Positions 35,795-44,271 are shown, numbered from the stretch's first letter. The stretch is 64,000 nucleotides of DNA from SCTD01 sp963781675 (GCA_963781675.1 CAWAGF010000002.1:186001-250000); one strand, 5' to 3'. The notes: generated from the letters alone by a model not told the origin. Numbers and translations are program-made.

Positions 35795-37674
35795 GTGAGG
35801 GCTCCTTCGCGCACGGCGCGGCGGCGGGTGGGGGCAGTGCCCAGGTAGGCGGTCACGACGTCCGGCCGCTGGACGACCTCGACCGGCTCCCCGTCGGCGA
35901 TGACCTTCCCGGCGGCCATGACGTAGAGCTCGTCGGCGACGCCGAGCACCAGCGGGACGTTGTGCTCGATCAGCAGGACGGTGCGGTGCAGGCGGTCCCG
36001 CACGTCGAGCAGCGTCGCGGCGAGGTCCTCCGCGGCCGCCGGGCTCATGCCGGCGCTCGGCTCGTCGAGCATGACCAGCTCGGGCGAGGTGACCAGCGCG
36101 CAGCCGATCTCGACGATGCGCTGCTGCCCGTGCGAGAGCCGCCCGACCTGGGTGTCGCGGAAGCGCTGGAAGCCCAGCCCCTCGAGCACCTCGTCGGCGC
36201 GGGCCCGCACGTCGCGCTCGTACCAGCGGGCCGGTCCGACCATCGTCAGCGCCGACAGCACGCCGTACGGCGCAGCCAGGTGCTGGGCGATCAGCAGGTT
36301 CTCGTAGACCGACTGGCCCTTGGCCAGGCCGATCAGCTGGAAGGTGCGGCTCATGCCGAGCGCCGTCCGGGCGTGCGTCGGCAGGTCGGAGACGTCCACG
36401 CCGAGCAGCTCGACGCGACCGGCGTCCGGGCGCAGCGCGCCGGTGACGGCGTTGAACATCGTCGTCTTGCCGGCGCCGTTCGGGCCCATGAGGCCGACGA
36501 TCGTGCCCCGGTCGACGCGCAGGTCGGCGCTGTCGACGGCCTGCAGGCCGCCGAAGCGGACGCTGACGCCGGTCGCCTGCAGCACCGGCACCCCCGGTCG
36601 CACGCGGGGCAGCGGCGGCATGCCGGCCGGCCGGGTCAGCGCGGGCAGCGACGGGCGGGTCGGCGGCAGCGGCGGCTCCCCGCCCTTCCTGCGGGCCCGC
36701 TTGACCCGCGCCTCCTCGACGGCGCCGGCGAAGCCGCCGGGGTGCCGGGCGAGGGTGTACATCAGCAGCGCGGCGTTGAGCACCAGGTCGAGCCCGCGGA
36801 TGCCGCTGCCGAACAACGCGACCAGCGCGTCGGGCAGCAGCGTCGCGAAGATCGCGGCGGTGACGACGCCCCAGCGGCTGCCGAGCCCGCCGATGACGAC
36901 GATGACGACGAGCAGCAGCGAGCGCGCGTAGTCGAACGTCGACGCCGTGACCGTGCCGTACGCCGTGCCGATGATGGCGCCGGCGATCCCCGCGATGGCG
37001 CCGGACAGCGTGAAGGCGATCAGCTTGTAGCGCGCGACGTCGACGCCGAAGGAGGCGGCGACGGCCTCGTCGGCCTTGACCGCCTGGAAGGCGCGGCCCA
37101 GCCGCGAGCGGGTGAGGTTCACGTCGAGCTGCCACACCAGGACCAGGAGCACCGCCGCGATGGACAGGAACGCCGCGTCCGAGGAGATGGCGGTGTCGCC
37201 GACGTAGGGGCGCGGGGTGACCTTGCCGGCCGAGCCGCCCCCGATCGCCTCGACGCGGAACAGCGACTGCCAGCCGACGTAGGCCACCGACACGGTGACG
37301 ACGGCGAGGTAGAGCCCGCGCAGGCGCAGCGCCGGGAGGCCGACCAGGAAGGCGATCACGCCTCCGGCGACGGCCGCGGCGGCAAGGCCCGCGACCCACG
37401 GCAGCCGGAGCTGGTCCACCGAGGTGACGATGCCGGTGGTGAACGCGCCGACGCCGACGAAGGCGAACTGCCCGAGCGAGATCTGCCCGGCGTAGCCCAT
37501 CAGGACGTTGAGCGAGATGGCGGCGATGGCGAACGCGCAGGCGGCCGAGCCGAGCAGCGCGTTCTTGTCCGACAGCACCGCCTCGCCGACGGTGGCGGGC
37601 AGCAGCGCGGCGAGGACCAGCGCGACGAGGAAGCCCGGCACCGGCAGGCGGCGCAGGGTCGAGGGGGCGCTCAC
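35791..37674 (-). CDS. Fused LivM permease - LivG ATPase
   Basis: One 627-residue protein carries both modules. Residues about 1-320 are a LivM permease (NVLMGYAGQISLGQFAFVGVGAF and about nine membrane segments), then a Pro/Arg linker (about 325-365), then a LivG ATPase with Walker A GPNGAGKTT, signature LSHGQQR, Walker B LVMLDEPSAGMSP and LLIEHNVPLV. The reading frame is continuous and every motif is intact, so the fusion is real. It overlaps livH and livF by 4 bp. It would form the importer core with LivH and LivF. Confidence 0.93.
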   Translation of the reverse strand: MSAPSTLRRLPVPGFLVALVLAALLPATVGEAVLSDKNALLGSAACAFAIAAISLNVLMGYAGQISLGQFAFVGVGAFTTGIVTSVDQLRLPWVAGLAAAAVAGGVIAFLVGLPALRLRGLYLAVVTVSVAYVGWQSLFRVEAIGGGSAGKVTPRPYVGDTAISSDAAFLSIAAVLLVLVWQLDVNLTRSRLGRAFQAVKADEAVAASFGVDVARYKLIAFTLSGAIAGIAGAIIGTAYGTVTASTFDYARSLLLVVIVVIGGLGSRWGVVTAAIFATLLPDALVALFGSGIRGLDLVLNAALLMYTLARHPGGFAGAVEEARVKRARRKGGEPPLPPTRPSLPALTRPAGMPPLPRVRPGVPVLQATGVSVRFGGLQAVDSADLRVDRGTIVGLMGPNGAGKTTMFNAVTGALRPDAGRVELLGVDVSDLPTHARTALGMSRTFQLIGLAKGQSVYENLLIAQHLAAPYGVLSALTMVGPARWYERDVRARADEVLEGLGFQRFRDTQVGRLSHGQQRIVEIGCALVTSPELVMLDEPSAGMSPAAAEDLAATLLDVRDRLHRTVLLIEHNVPLVLGVADELYVMAAGKVIADGEPVEVVQRPDVVTAYLGTAPTRRRAVREGALT

Positions 37675-38582
37675 GCGGCGGCTCCAGCGGGACGGCGGGC
37701 GGTGTCGGCCTCGGACAGCCGCTTCATCAGGTCGGGCAGCAGCTGGCGGCCGAGCAGCACCGCCAGCAGGATCACCAGCACGACGACGTAGCGCAGGCCG
37801 GACAGCCCGGTGCCGCTGAGGTAGCGGGTCGCCGCGGACTCGGCGACGCCCAGCACGCAGCCGCCGACGACCGCGCCAGGCAGGCTGTTCAGCCCGCCGA
37901 TGACGGCGGCGGCCAGGCCGACGACGTACAGCTCGCTGGCGTAGCCGGGGCCGAAGACGCCGACGGTGGGCTCGACGAGCAGGGACGCGATGGCGGCCAG
38001 CGCCGCGCCGGCGCCCCAGATGGTGAGCGAGATCCGCGACAGCGGGACGCCCACGAGGCGGACCGCTGCCGGGTCCTGCGCGGCGGCGAGGATCCCGAGG
38101 CCGAAGTCGGTCCGGCGCAGGACGGCCTGCAGCCCGAAGCCGAGCACGACGGCCAGCACCAGTCCCACGACCTGGATCGGCGTGACGATGACACCGGCGA
38201 CGGTGATGCCGCCCTCGACGGGCGCGGCCAGCTCCTTGGGGCTCTCGCCGAACAGCTGGAACTCGCAGGCCAGCAGGAACAGCCCGAGGCCGACGGTCGC
38301 GACGGCGACCGCCACCGGGTCGCTGACGCCCATGCGGCGCACGACCAGCACCTCGAACAGGCAGCCGAGCCCGGCCGCGAACAGGACGGCGGCCAGCGCG
38401 CCCACCACCCACGGCAGGCCGCTGTCGTCCACCAGGACGGCGGCGAGGAACAGCCCTGCGGTGCCGACCTCGCCGTTGGCGAAGGTCAGGACGCCGGTGC
38501 CGCGGTGGACCATGACGACCCCGAGCGCGAACAGCGCGTAGATGCCGCCGGAGATGAGCCCCAGGACGAGGACCTGACCCAT
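37671..38582 (-). CDS. Liv-type ABC permease (LivH-like)
   Basis: About 303 residues, eight predicted membrane segments, starting MGQVLVLGLISGGIYALFALG, the hallmark of LivH, with VMVHRGTGVLTFANGE and GVFGPGYASELYVVGLAAAVIGG typical of the family. I use ATG 38582, which overlaps the substrate-binding protein stop (ATGA). A GTG at 38600 would add six residues but destroys the coupling pattern seen throughout this operon. Confidence 0.92.
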   Translation of the reverse strand: MGQVLVLGLISGGIYALFALGVVMVHRGTGVLTFANGEVGTAGLFLAAVLVDDSGLPWVVGALAAVLFAAGLGCLFEVLVVRRMGVSDPVAVAVATVGLGLFLLACEFQLFGESPKELAAPVEGGITVAGVIVTPIQVVGLVLAVVLGFGLQAVLRRTDFGLGILAAAQDPAAVRLVGVPLSRISLTIWGAGAALAAIASLLVEPTVGVFGPGYASELYVVGLAAAVIGGLNSLPGAVVGGCVLGVAESAATRYLSGTGLSGLRYVVVLVILLAVLLGRQLLPDLMKRLSEADTARRPAGAAA

Positions 38583-40105
38583 CAGGACCTGCCCACGCAC
38601 ATCTTGGTGTTGCGCCAGGAGGCCTTGCCGCTCTTGTCGCGGTAGGTCTCCATGAAGACCAGGTCGTCCGAGCCGGCGCGGTGGTTGCCGCCGGTGAAGT
38701 CGACCGGGCAGACGCTGCTCGTGGGCCGCTTCTTGTAGGTCTCCAGCACGTCGACGAACCGGTTGCGGTTGCAGTCCTTGCCGCAGTCCAGCAGCTGCGC
38801 GTGCAGCGCCTTCTGCGCCGTCCAGTTCAGGAACAGCAGGTCGCCGCCGACGCCGCCGAGGTCGACGTTGGGGCGGTACTTGGCGTACTGCTGCTCGAAC
38901 AGCTTCATGTCGTCGGCGTAGGAGGCGAACGGGCCGCTGTAGTCGCCCTTGGTGTAGGCGGCGAACATCGCGACGCCGTCCAGCGAGGGCCCGAACGCGT
39001 CCTCGTCCAGCGTCTGCGCCGTGAGGTTGAACGGGAACAGCATCATGTTCGGGTCGTAGTTCTGGGCCCGGATCTGCTTGACGATCGGCGTCGCGTCCAG
39101 CGCGTTGTCCCAGATCCAGACGACCTCCGCGCCGCCGTTCTTCATGGCGAGGACGTCGTCGGTGTAGTTGCCCTTGTTCTGCGGCACCTTGGTCTCCGCG
39201 ACGACCTTGCCGGCGCCGCCCAGCAGCTTCTTGAAGGCGACGACGCCGGGCTCCCAGTTCTCGCCGTCCCGCTTGATGATGCCGATCTTCTTGCCGCGGT
39301 ACTTGGACAGGTAGAGCTGCGCGAAGGCCTCACCGGTGCGCTCGACGCTCGGCAGCGGCGCGAAGGAGAACCGCTGCCCGGCCGTGCCCTTCACGGTGGC
39401 GGTGTGGTGCACGTAGAGCATCCGGTTCTGCTCGGCCCAGTTGCGGACGGCCGGGATCTGGTCGAAGCCGATGCCGCCGAGGAGCAGGAAGATGCCCTTG
39501 GCCTTGCACGCGCGGGCCGCGGTCACCGCGGTGGTCGGCTTGTAGTCGTCGTTCTCGTAGGTGACGACGACCTTGCGGCCGTAGACGCCGCCGGCGTCGT
39601 TGATGGCGCTCCAGTACACGTTCAGGTCGTCGTCGCTGGTGTTGAACGCGGCGCCGTAGGTCAGCGCCGCGTGCGCGCAGAGGGTGATCTGCTTGTCGGT
39701 GATGCCGATGCGCTCCTCGGCCTTCGTGAACAGGGTGCTGCGCGCGGGGGCGACGCCGCCCGTGCCGCCCGTGCCGCCCTTGCCGCCGGGGGCGGGAGCG
39801 CCGGGCGCGGGGGCCTGCTGGCCGGGCGCCACGGGCGCTCCAGGGGCACCTGGCGCGGAGGCAGCACCCGGCGCCGCCGGAGCGCCGGCCGGGCCCGCGA
39901 CGGGCGCGCCGGTCACCGGGTCGACGACCTGGCCGGTCTCGGCGTCGACCACCTGGCCGGTCTCCGGGTCGACGACGGTGCCGGGCAGCTGACCGCCCTG
40001 GGCCAGCGAGTCGGCGGGCAGCGGCGCGCTGCTGCAGGCGGCGACCCCGCCGAGGAGCAGGGTCAGGCCGAGCGCGGTCGCGCGCGAGCGGAGTGCAGGT
40101 CTCAC
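38582..40105 (-). CDS. Substrate-binding lipoprotein of Liv-type ABC transporter
   Basis: About 507 residues. A lipoprotein signal peptide ends with LLLGGVAAC, followed by an unusual 100-residue Pro/Gly/Ala-rich linker with repeats of the type DPETGQVVDAETGQVVDP. The periplasmic-binding-protein type I fold follows (KQITLCAHAALTYGAAF, LLGGIGFDQIPAV, KIGIIKRDGENWEPG). GTG 40105 after GGGGGA gives a normal short signal peptide; GTG 40153 is a longer alternative. It starts the operon. The long linker may carry the domain beyond the wall. Ligand unknown. Confidence 0.9.
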   Translation of the reverse strand: MRPALRSRATALGLTLLLGGVAACSSAPLPADSLAQGGQLPGTVVDPETGQVVDAETGQVVDPVTGAPVAGPAGAPAAPGAASAPGAPGAPVAPGQQAPAPGAPAPGGKGGTGGTGGVAPARSTLFTKAEERIGITDKQITLCAHAALTYGAAFNTSDDDLNVYWSAINDAGGVYGRKVVVTYENDDYKPTTAVTAARACKAKGIFLLLGGIGFDQIPAVRNWAEQNRMLYVHHTATVKGTAGQRFSFAPLPSVERTGEAFAQLYLSKYRGKKIGIIKRDGENWEPGVVAFKKLLGGAGKVVAETKVPQNKGNYTDDVLAMKNGGAEVVWIWDNALDATPIVKQIRAQNYDPNMMLFPFNLTAQTLDEDAFGPSLDGVAMFAAYTKGDYSGPFASYADDMKLFEQQYAKYRPNVDLGGVGGDLLFLNWTAQKALHAQLLDCGKDCNRNRFVDVLETYKKRPTSSVCPVDFTGGNHRAGSDDLVFMETYRDKSGKASWRNTKMCVGRS

Positions 40106-40191
40106 AGATCCCCCAGAGGACGGCGATGTGCCGAGCGCTGTGAGGTTCGTCACCGGCAGGGGGAGATCCTCCCGTCGTACCGGGTGAATCC

Positions 40192-40209
40192 CTCACAGGG
40201 GGTTGTGAG
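40192..40209. promoter_or_regulatory. CTCACA/TGTGAG inverted repeat
   Basis: A six-base inverted repeat with a 6-bp spacer sits just after the esterase stop and upstream of the transporter operon. TGTGAGA also occurs in opposite orientation at the start of the binding-protein gene (about 40099-40105). It could be a weak terminator for the esterase gene or an operator, for example for PucR. Confidence 0.35.
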
Positions 40210-40211
40210 AT

Positions 40212-41267
40212 CTACAAGCGGGGGTGCGCCACGAAGAAGGCGTGCATCGCGTGGGCGAGGTCCGGGCCGACCGGGTCCACGAAGGTGCCGCGCGGGTCGC
40301 CGCCGGTGTAGGCGTGGTTGGCCCCGTGGATGACGAGCAGCTCGACGACGGACCGGCCGTCGGCGCCGTCGTACCGCGAGACGGTGTACGGGTAGCTCGC
40401 GAGGCCCGCCGCGCCGCCGAGGCACGGGAGCCGCGAGTTCCCGGCGCAGGGGTCGCCGGGCGGCGTGCCCTGCACCGCCGGGTGCGTGGTGGACGAGCTC
40501 GGCGTCTGCGGCACCGAGCCGTTGGCCAGGCCGTCGTCGGCCAGGTCGTTCGTGGCGACCCACTGCTCGACGGCGGTGGCGCCCATGCCGGCGTTGTTCA
40601 CCAGGTCCACGGTGCCCTGGACGACGAGCGTCGGCACGACCCGGGCCCGCTCGCCCATCGCGGCGAAGGCCGCGGTGCCGTCGCCGTCGCTGCAGGTGCG
40701 GTAGGCGCAGCCCGCGATCGGGGCGACCGCGGCGTACAGGTCCGGGTGCGTGGCGGCCAGGATCGTCGCCATGTCGGCGCCCGCGGAGGCGCCGGACAGC
40801 CACACGCGGTCGGCGTCGACCGCGAAGCGGCGCATCACGTCGCGGGTCATCGCGGCGAGCGTCGCCGGCTCTCCCGCGTCCCGGGTCTGGTGGTCGGGCA
40901 GGAACCAGTTCCAGCAGCCCGAGCCGTTGCCGTCCGCGGCCGGGTAGGTGCCGCCGACCGGCCGCGCCTGCTCCGGGAAGAGCACGAGCAGGCCCTGCTC
41001 CTCCGCGAGCGCCTCCAGGCGGGTGCCCACGGCGACGTCGTCGGCGTCCTGGTTGCAGCCGTGCAGGTAGACCAGCAGCGGCACCGGCTTGTGCGGCTTG
41101 GCCCGCACCGCGCCTGGGACGTACAGCGCGAAGTCGCGCGGCACCAGGCCGGGCGCGCTGAAGGTGCCGTGCTGGCGCTCGCCCGCCGGCCGCTCCTTGG
41201 CGGTGGCGCCGGGCACGGCGAGCAGGGCCACGAGGGCCAGGGAGAGCAGGGCGGCGGCGCGACGCAT
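40212..41267 (-). CDS. Secreted PHB-depolymerase-family esterase
   Basis: A 351-residue protein with a signal peptide (about 1-23, ending GATA), the oxyanion region LLVYLHGCNQ (64-73), the nucleophile elbow SGASAGAD with S161, and a late catalytic-histidine region IHGANHAYTGG. This is the plan of extracellular poly(3-hydroxybutyrate)-depolymerase-like esterases, which also include feruloyl/acetyl-xylan esterases. It lies 106 bp upstream of the transporter operon on the same strand, with no strong terminator between them, so co-expression is plausible. Confidence 0.88.
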   Translation of the reverse strand: MRRAAALLSLALVALLAVPGATAKERPAGERQHGTFSAPGLVPRDFALYVPGAVRAKPHKPVPLLVYLHGCNQDADDVAVGTRLEALAEEQGLLVLFPEQARPVGGTYPAADGNGSGCWNWFLPDHQTRDAGEPATLAAMTRDVMRRFAVDADRVWLSGASAGADMATILAATHPDLYAAVAPIAGCAYRTCSDGDGTAAFAAMGERARVVPTLVVQGTVDLVNNAGMGATAVEQWVATNDLADDGLANGSVPQTPSSSTTHPAVQGTPPGDPCAGNSRLPCLGGAAGLASYPYTVSRYDGADGRSVVELLVIHGANHAYTGGDPRGTFVDPVGPDLAHAMHAFFVAHPRL

Positions 41268-41304
41268 GGGGAGGGAGTTCGCCGTCGCGCCGCCGGAGTC
41301 CTGC

Positions 41305-41856
41305 CTACGCCTGGGCGAAGGCCTCGACGAGGGCGCCGTTGAACGCCTTGAGGTCGTCCGGGTTGCGGCTCGTGATGAGCGTGCTGCTGCCGGAGGTGTC
41401 GACGACGACCTGCTCGTCCACCCACTCGGCCCCCGCGTTGCGCAGGTCCGTCTGCAGGCTGGGCCAGCTGGTCATCCGCCGGCCGCGCAGCACGTCGGCC
41501 TCGGCCAGCGTCCACGGGGCGTGGCAGATCGCCGCCACCGGCTTGCCGGCGTCGAAGAAGGCCTTCACGAAGGAGACCGCCTGCTCGTCGGTGCGCAGCG
41601 CGTCGGGGTTCGCGACGCCGCCCGGCAGCACGAGCGCGTCGTAGGACTCCGGCGACTCCGGCTTGGCGTCGACGGGGAAGGTGTCGCCCTTGTCCAGGTG
41701 GTTGAACGCCTGCACCTCGCCGTCAGCAGGGCTGACCAGGCGGGGTGTGCCGCCGGCCTCCTGGACGGCCTTCCAGGGCTCGGTGAGCTCCACCTGCTCG
41801 ATGCCCTCGCCGGCGACGAGGAACGCGATGGTCTTGCCGGTCAGGTCCGCGGTCAT
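41305..41856 (-). CDS. DJ-1/PfpI-family protein
   Basis: A 183-residue class-I glutamine-amidotransferase-like protein. The nucleophile elbow is AAICHAPW with the expected cysteine, and the upstream acidic residue of VAGEGIEQVELTEP completes the PfpI pattern. LVLPGGVANPDALR is the family's glycine-rich loop. Members are stress-linked deglycase/protease-like enzymes; the exact activity is debated. GAGGAGG precedes the ATG. It is 37 bp upstream of the esterase gene on the same strand. Confidence 0.93.
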   Translation of the reverse strand: MTADLTGKTIAFLVAGEGIEQVELTEPWKAVQEAGGTPRLVSPADGEVQAFNHLDKGDTFPVDAKPESPESYDALVLPGGVANPDALRTDEQAVSFVKAFFDAGKPVAAICHAPWTLAEADVLRGRRMTSWPSLQTDLRNAGAEWVDEQVVVDTSGSSTLITSRNPDDLKAFNGALVEAFAQA

Positions 41857-41889
41857 GGGGCCTCCTCAGGTCGTGGGTGTCCCCGACCC

Positions 41890-42267
41890 CTACCCCGCCT
41901 CGTCCCGCTCCCACGGCGCGGTGTCGCCCATCTTGGCGTAGTACTTGGCCAGGTGGGACTTCACGCGGTCGATGTCGTCGTGCGGGAGGTCGACGCCGCC
42001 GCGTGAGCCCTGCATGACGTTGCCGGCGGTCATGACCCCGCGCGGGACGGCGACCAGCTTGCCGTCGACCACGTCGGCGATGAGCAGCTTGTAGCCGCCG
42101 AAGTTCTCCTTGCTGTCCTTGTCGTACCAGACGTGCGCGTCGCGGTAGGCCTCGTTCGGCCCGTCCTGCGCGCCGGCCCATTCGCGGACCCGGGACTCGG
42201 CGGCACCGCCGTCCCACTCGCGGTCACGGCCGGCCAGGGGGAGGTCCTGGAAGGCTGTCACGGACAC
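41890..42267 (-). CDS. Orphan phage-capsid-region-type small protein
   Basis: A 125-residue soluble protein with WDGGAAESRVREWAG near the N-terminus, then YKLLIADVVDGKLVAVPRGV and MQGSRGGVDLPHDDIDRVKSHL. This combination resembles the domain found in actinophage structural-module or prohead-protease-associated proteins (from memory of the family; not searched). Here it stands alone, with a very strong GGAGGAAG ribosome site before GTG 42267 and no phage genes nearby. Its neighbours are PfpI and ahcY. It may be a domesticated phage gene. Confidence 0.65.
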   Translation of the reverse strand: MSVTAFQDLPLAGRDREWDGGAAESRVREWAGAQDGPNEAYRDAHVWYDKDSKENFGGYKLLIADVVDGKLVAVPRGVMTAGNVMQGSRGGVDLPHDDIDRVKSHLAKYYAKMGDTAPWERDEAG

Positions 42268-42316
42268 GGCTTCCTCCTTCGTCGTCGGTACCGGCGGGGT
42301 ACCCCGCAGACGACGA

Positions 42317-42348
42317 CGGACCCGCCCTCCAGCAGGAGGGCGGGTCCG
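42317..42348. terminator. Strong hairpin terminator after ahcY
   Basis: A perfect 14-bp stem (42317-42330 with 42335-42348) with loop AGCA lies 14 bp after the ahcY stop. It is GC-only at its base and lacks a long T-run, as usual in high-GC actinobacteria. It should stop the merR-ahcY transcript before the small phage-type gene. Confidence 0.85.
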
Positions 42349-42361
42349 GTCGGGCGGCGTT

Positions 42362-43807
42362 CTAGTAGCGGTACATCTCGCTCTTGTACGGGCCCTCGAC
42401 GTCCACGCCGATGTACTCGGCCTGGTCCTTGCGGAGCTTGGTGAGCTTGACGTTCAGCGCGTCGAGGTGCAGGCGGGCGACCTTCTCGTCCAGGTGCTTC
42501 GGGAGCACGTAGACGCCGAGCGGGTACTGGTCGGTCTTGGTCCACAGCTCGATCTGCGCGAGCACCTGGTTGGTGAACGAGGCCGACATGACGAAGGACG
42601 GGTGGCCGGTCGCGTTGCCGAGGTTCAGCAGGCGGCCCTCGCTGAGCAGCAGGATCGTGTGGCCGTCGGCGAAGCGCCACTCGTCGACCTGCGGCTTGAT
42701 GTTCGTGCGCTCGGCGACCTTGGCCAGGCCGGCGACGTCGATCTCGTTGTCGAAGTGACCGATGTTCCCGACGATGGCCTGGTGCTTCATCTTGGCCATG
42801 TCGTCGGCCATGATGATGTCCTTGTTGCCGGTCGTGGTGATGAAGACGTCGGCGGTGCCGATGACGTCCTCGAGGGTGACGACCTGGTAGCCCTGCATCG
42901 CCGCCTGCAGCGCGCAGATCGGGTCGATCTCGGTGACGACGACACGGGCGCCCTGGGCGCGCAGCGACTCCGCGGACCCCTTGCCGACGTCGCCGAAGCC
43001 GCAGACGACGGCGGTCTTGCCGGCGAGCATGACGTCGGTCGCGCGGTTGATGCCGTCGACGAGCGAGTGGCGGCAGCCGTACAGGTTGTCGAACTTGCTC
43101 TTGGTCACCGAGTCGTTGACGTTGATCGCCGGGAACAGCAGCGAGCCGGCCTTGAAGAACTCGTACAGGCGCATGACGCCGGTCGTGGTCTCCTCGGTGA
43201 CGCCCTTGATGCCGGCGGCGATCTTGGTGAACTTGTCCGGGCTCTCGGCCAGCGAGCGGCGCAGCGTGTCGAGGATGACGGCGTACTCCTCGGAGTGCGA
43301 CTCGTCGGTGCTCGGCACGACACCGGCCTGCTCGAACTCGGCGCCCTTGTGGATCAGCAGCGTGACGTCGCCGCCGTCGTCGAGGATCATGTTCGGCTCC
43401 TCGCCGGCCGGCCAGTTCACGGCCTGCTCGGTGCACCACCAGTACTCAGGCAGCGTCTCGCCCTTCCAGGCGAAGACGGGCACGCCGGCGGGTGCCTCGA
43501 CGGTGCCCTCCGGGCCGACGGCGACGGCGGCCGCGGCGTGGTCCTGGGTCGAGAAGATGTTGCAGGAGACCCAGCGGACCTTGGCGCCCAGCTCGACGAG
43601 CGTCTCGATGAGCACGGCCGTCTGGATGGTCATGTGCAGCGAGCCGATGATGCGCGCGCCGGCCAGCGGCTTGCTGGGGCCGAACTCCTTGCGCATGGCC
43701 ATCAGGCCCGGCATCTCGTGCTCGGCCAGCCGGATCTCCTTGCGGCCGAACTCGGCCAGGGAGAGGTCGGCGACCTTGAAGTCCTGGGTCGTCTGTGCGG
43801 TGGTCAT
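42362..43807 (-). CDS. ahcY: Adenosylhomocysteinase (SAH hydrolase)
   Basis: A 481-residue enzyme that splits S-adenosylhomocysteine to adenosine and homocysteine, clearing the product of methylation. It has the catalytic H58 (GSLHMT), DDGGD, EETTTGV, the NDSVTKSKFDN lysine/aspartate pair, the NAD-binding GFGDVGKGSA, and the C-terminal tail KSEMYRY that reaches the partner subunit. Length and the extra loop (around 150-190) match the long bacterial/eukaryotic form. ATG 43807 overlaps the MerR stop, so the two genes are coupled. Confidence 0.97.
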   Translation of the reverse strand: MTTAQTTQDFKVADLSLAEFGRKEIRLAEHEMPGLMAMRKEFGPSKPLAGARIIGSLHMTIQTAVLIETLVELGAKVRWVSCNIFSTQDHAAAAVAVGPEGTVEAPAGVPVFAWKGETLPEYWWCTEQAVNWPAGEEPNMILDDGGDVTLLIHKGAEFEQAGVVPSTDESHSEEYAVILDTLRRSLAESPDKFTKIAAGIKGVTEETTTGVMRLYEFFKAGSLLFPAINVNDSVTKSKFDNLYGCRHSLVDGINRATDVMLAGKTAVVCGFGDVGKGSAESLRAQGARVVVTEIDPICALQAAMQGYQVVTLEDVIGTADVFITTTGNKDIIMADDMAKMKHQAIVGNIGHFDNEIDVAGLAKVAERTNIKPQVDEWRFADGHTILLLSEGRLLNLGNATGHPSFVMSASFTNQVLAQIELWTKTDQYPLGVYVLPKHLDEKVARLHLDALNVKLTKLRKDQAEYIGVDVEGPYKSEMYRY

Positions 43808-44196
43808 GCGGTGTCCCGTCGGTCGGTGGCAGGGTCGGTGGTGAGGAGCTGGGAGTGCTTGTCCTGCTCGAAGGCGAGCCAGTCGCCGTCGGGCATCTCG
43901 GTGCTGGGGCCGCTCATGGGGCGCTGCGGCTCCGCGTCGAACCACGCGTCGAGGGCGGCCGCCAGCTCCGGCTCGCGGCGCAGCCGCAGGGCGAAGCCGA
44001 CGTCGCCGAGCTCGACGCCGTGCGTCTCCAGCAGGGCGCGCAGGGTGCGCAGCCGCTGGAGCTGGGCCGGGCCGTAGAGCCGGTAGCCCGCCGCGGACCG
44101 CGGTGACGCCACGAGGCCGAGCTGCTCGACGTAGCGCAGCATCCGGGGCGACCACCCGGTGGTGGTCGCTGCCTCGTTGATCGTCAGCGTGGTCAT
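43804..44196 (-). CDS. MerR-family regulator coupled to ahcY
   Basis: About 130 residues with an N-terminal MerR winged helix (TINEAATTTGWSPRMLRYVEQ in pieces; GYRLYGPAQLQRLRTLRALL) and a short, unstructured C-terminus without effector cysteines. ATG 44196 is preferred to a TTG three codons earlier. It overlaps ahcY by 4 bp, so it probably autoregulates and controls methyl-cycle flux. MerR linkage to SAH hydrolase is a known arrangement in some actinobacteria, but the effector is unknown. Confidence 0.87.
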   Translation of the reverse strand: MTTLTINEAATTTGWSPRMLRYVEQLGLVASPRSAAGYRLYGPAQLQRLRTLRALLETHGVELGDVGFALRLRREPELAAALDAWFDAEPQRPMSGPSTEMPDGDWLAFEQDKHSQLLTTDPATDRRDTA

Positions 44197-44218
44197 CGCC
44201 GACAAGGTTACCAGGCTC

Positions 44219-44271
44219 GTGTCAGGGTGGCCAGCCGAGGCGGGGCAACCCTGTCACGGGCGTGTCAGGGT
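44219..44271. repeat. GTGTCAGGGT direct repeats upstream of merR-ahcY
   Basis: GTGTCAGGGT occurs at 44219-44228 and 44262-44271, with an inverted near-copy (ACCCTGTCAC, 9/10) at 44248-44257. They lie in the gap before merR and run into the end of the upstream gene. They are possible operator elements for the MerR regulator. Confidence 0.45.

Noticed and set aside
40105..40153. GTG 40153 as start of the binding lipoprotein
   Set aside because: It would put 16 extra residues before a complete lipoprotein signal peptide, whereas GTG 40105 has a GGGGGA site and a normal-length signal.
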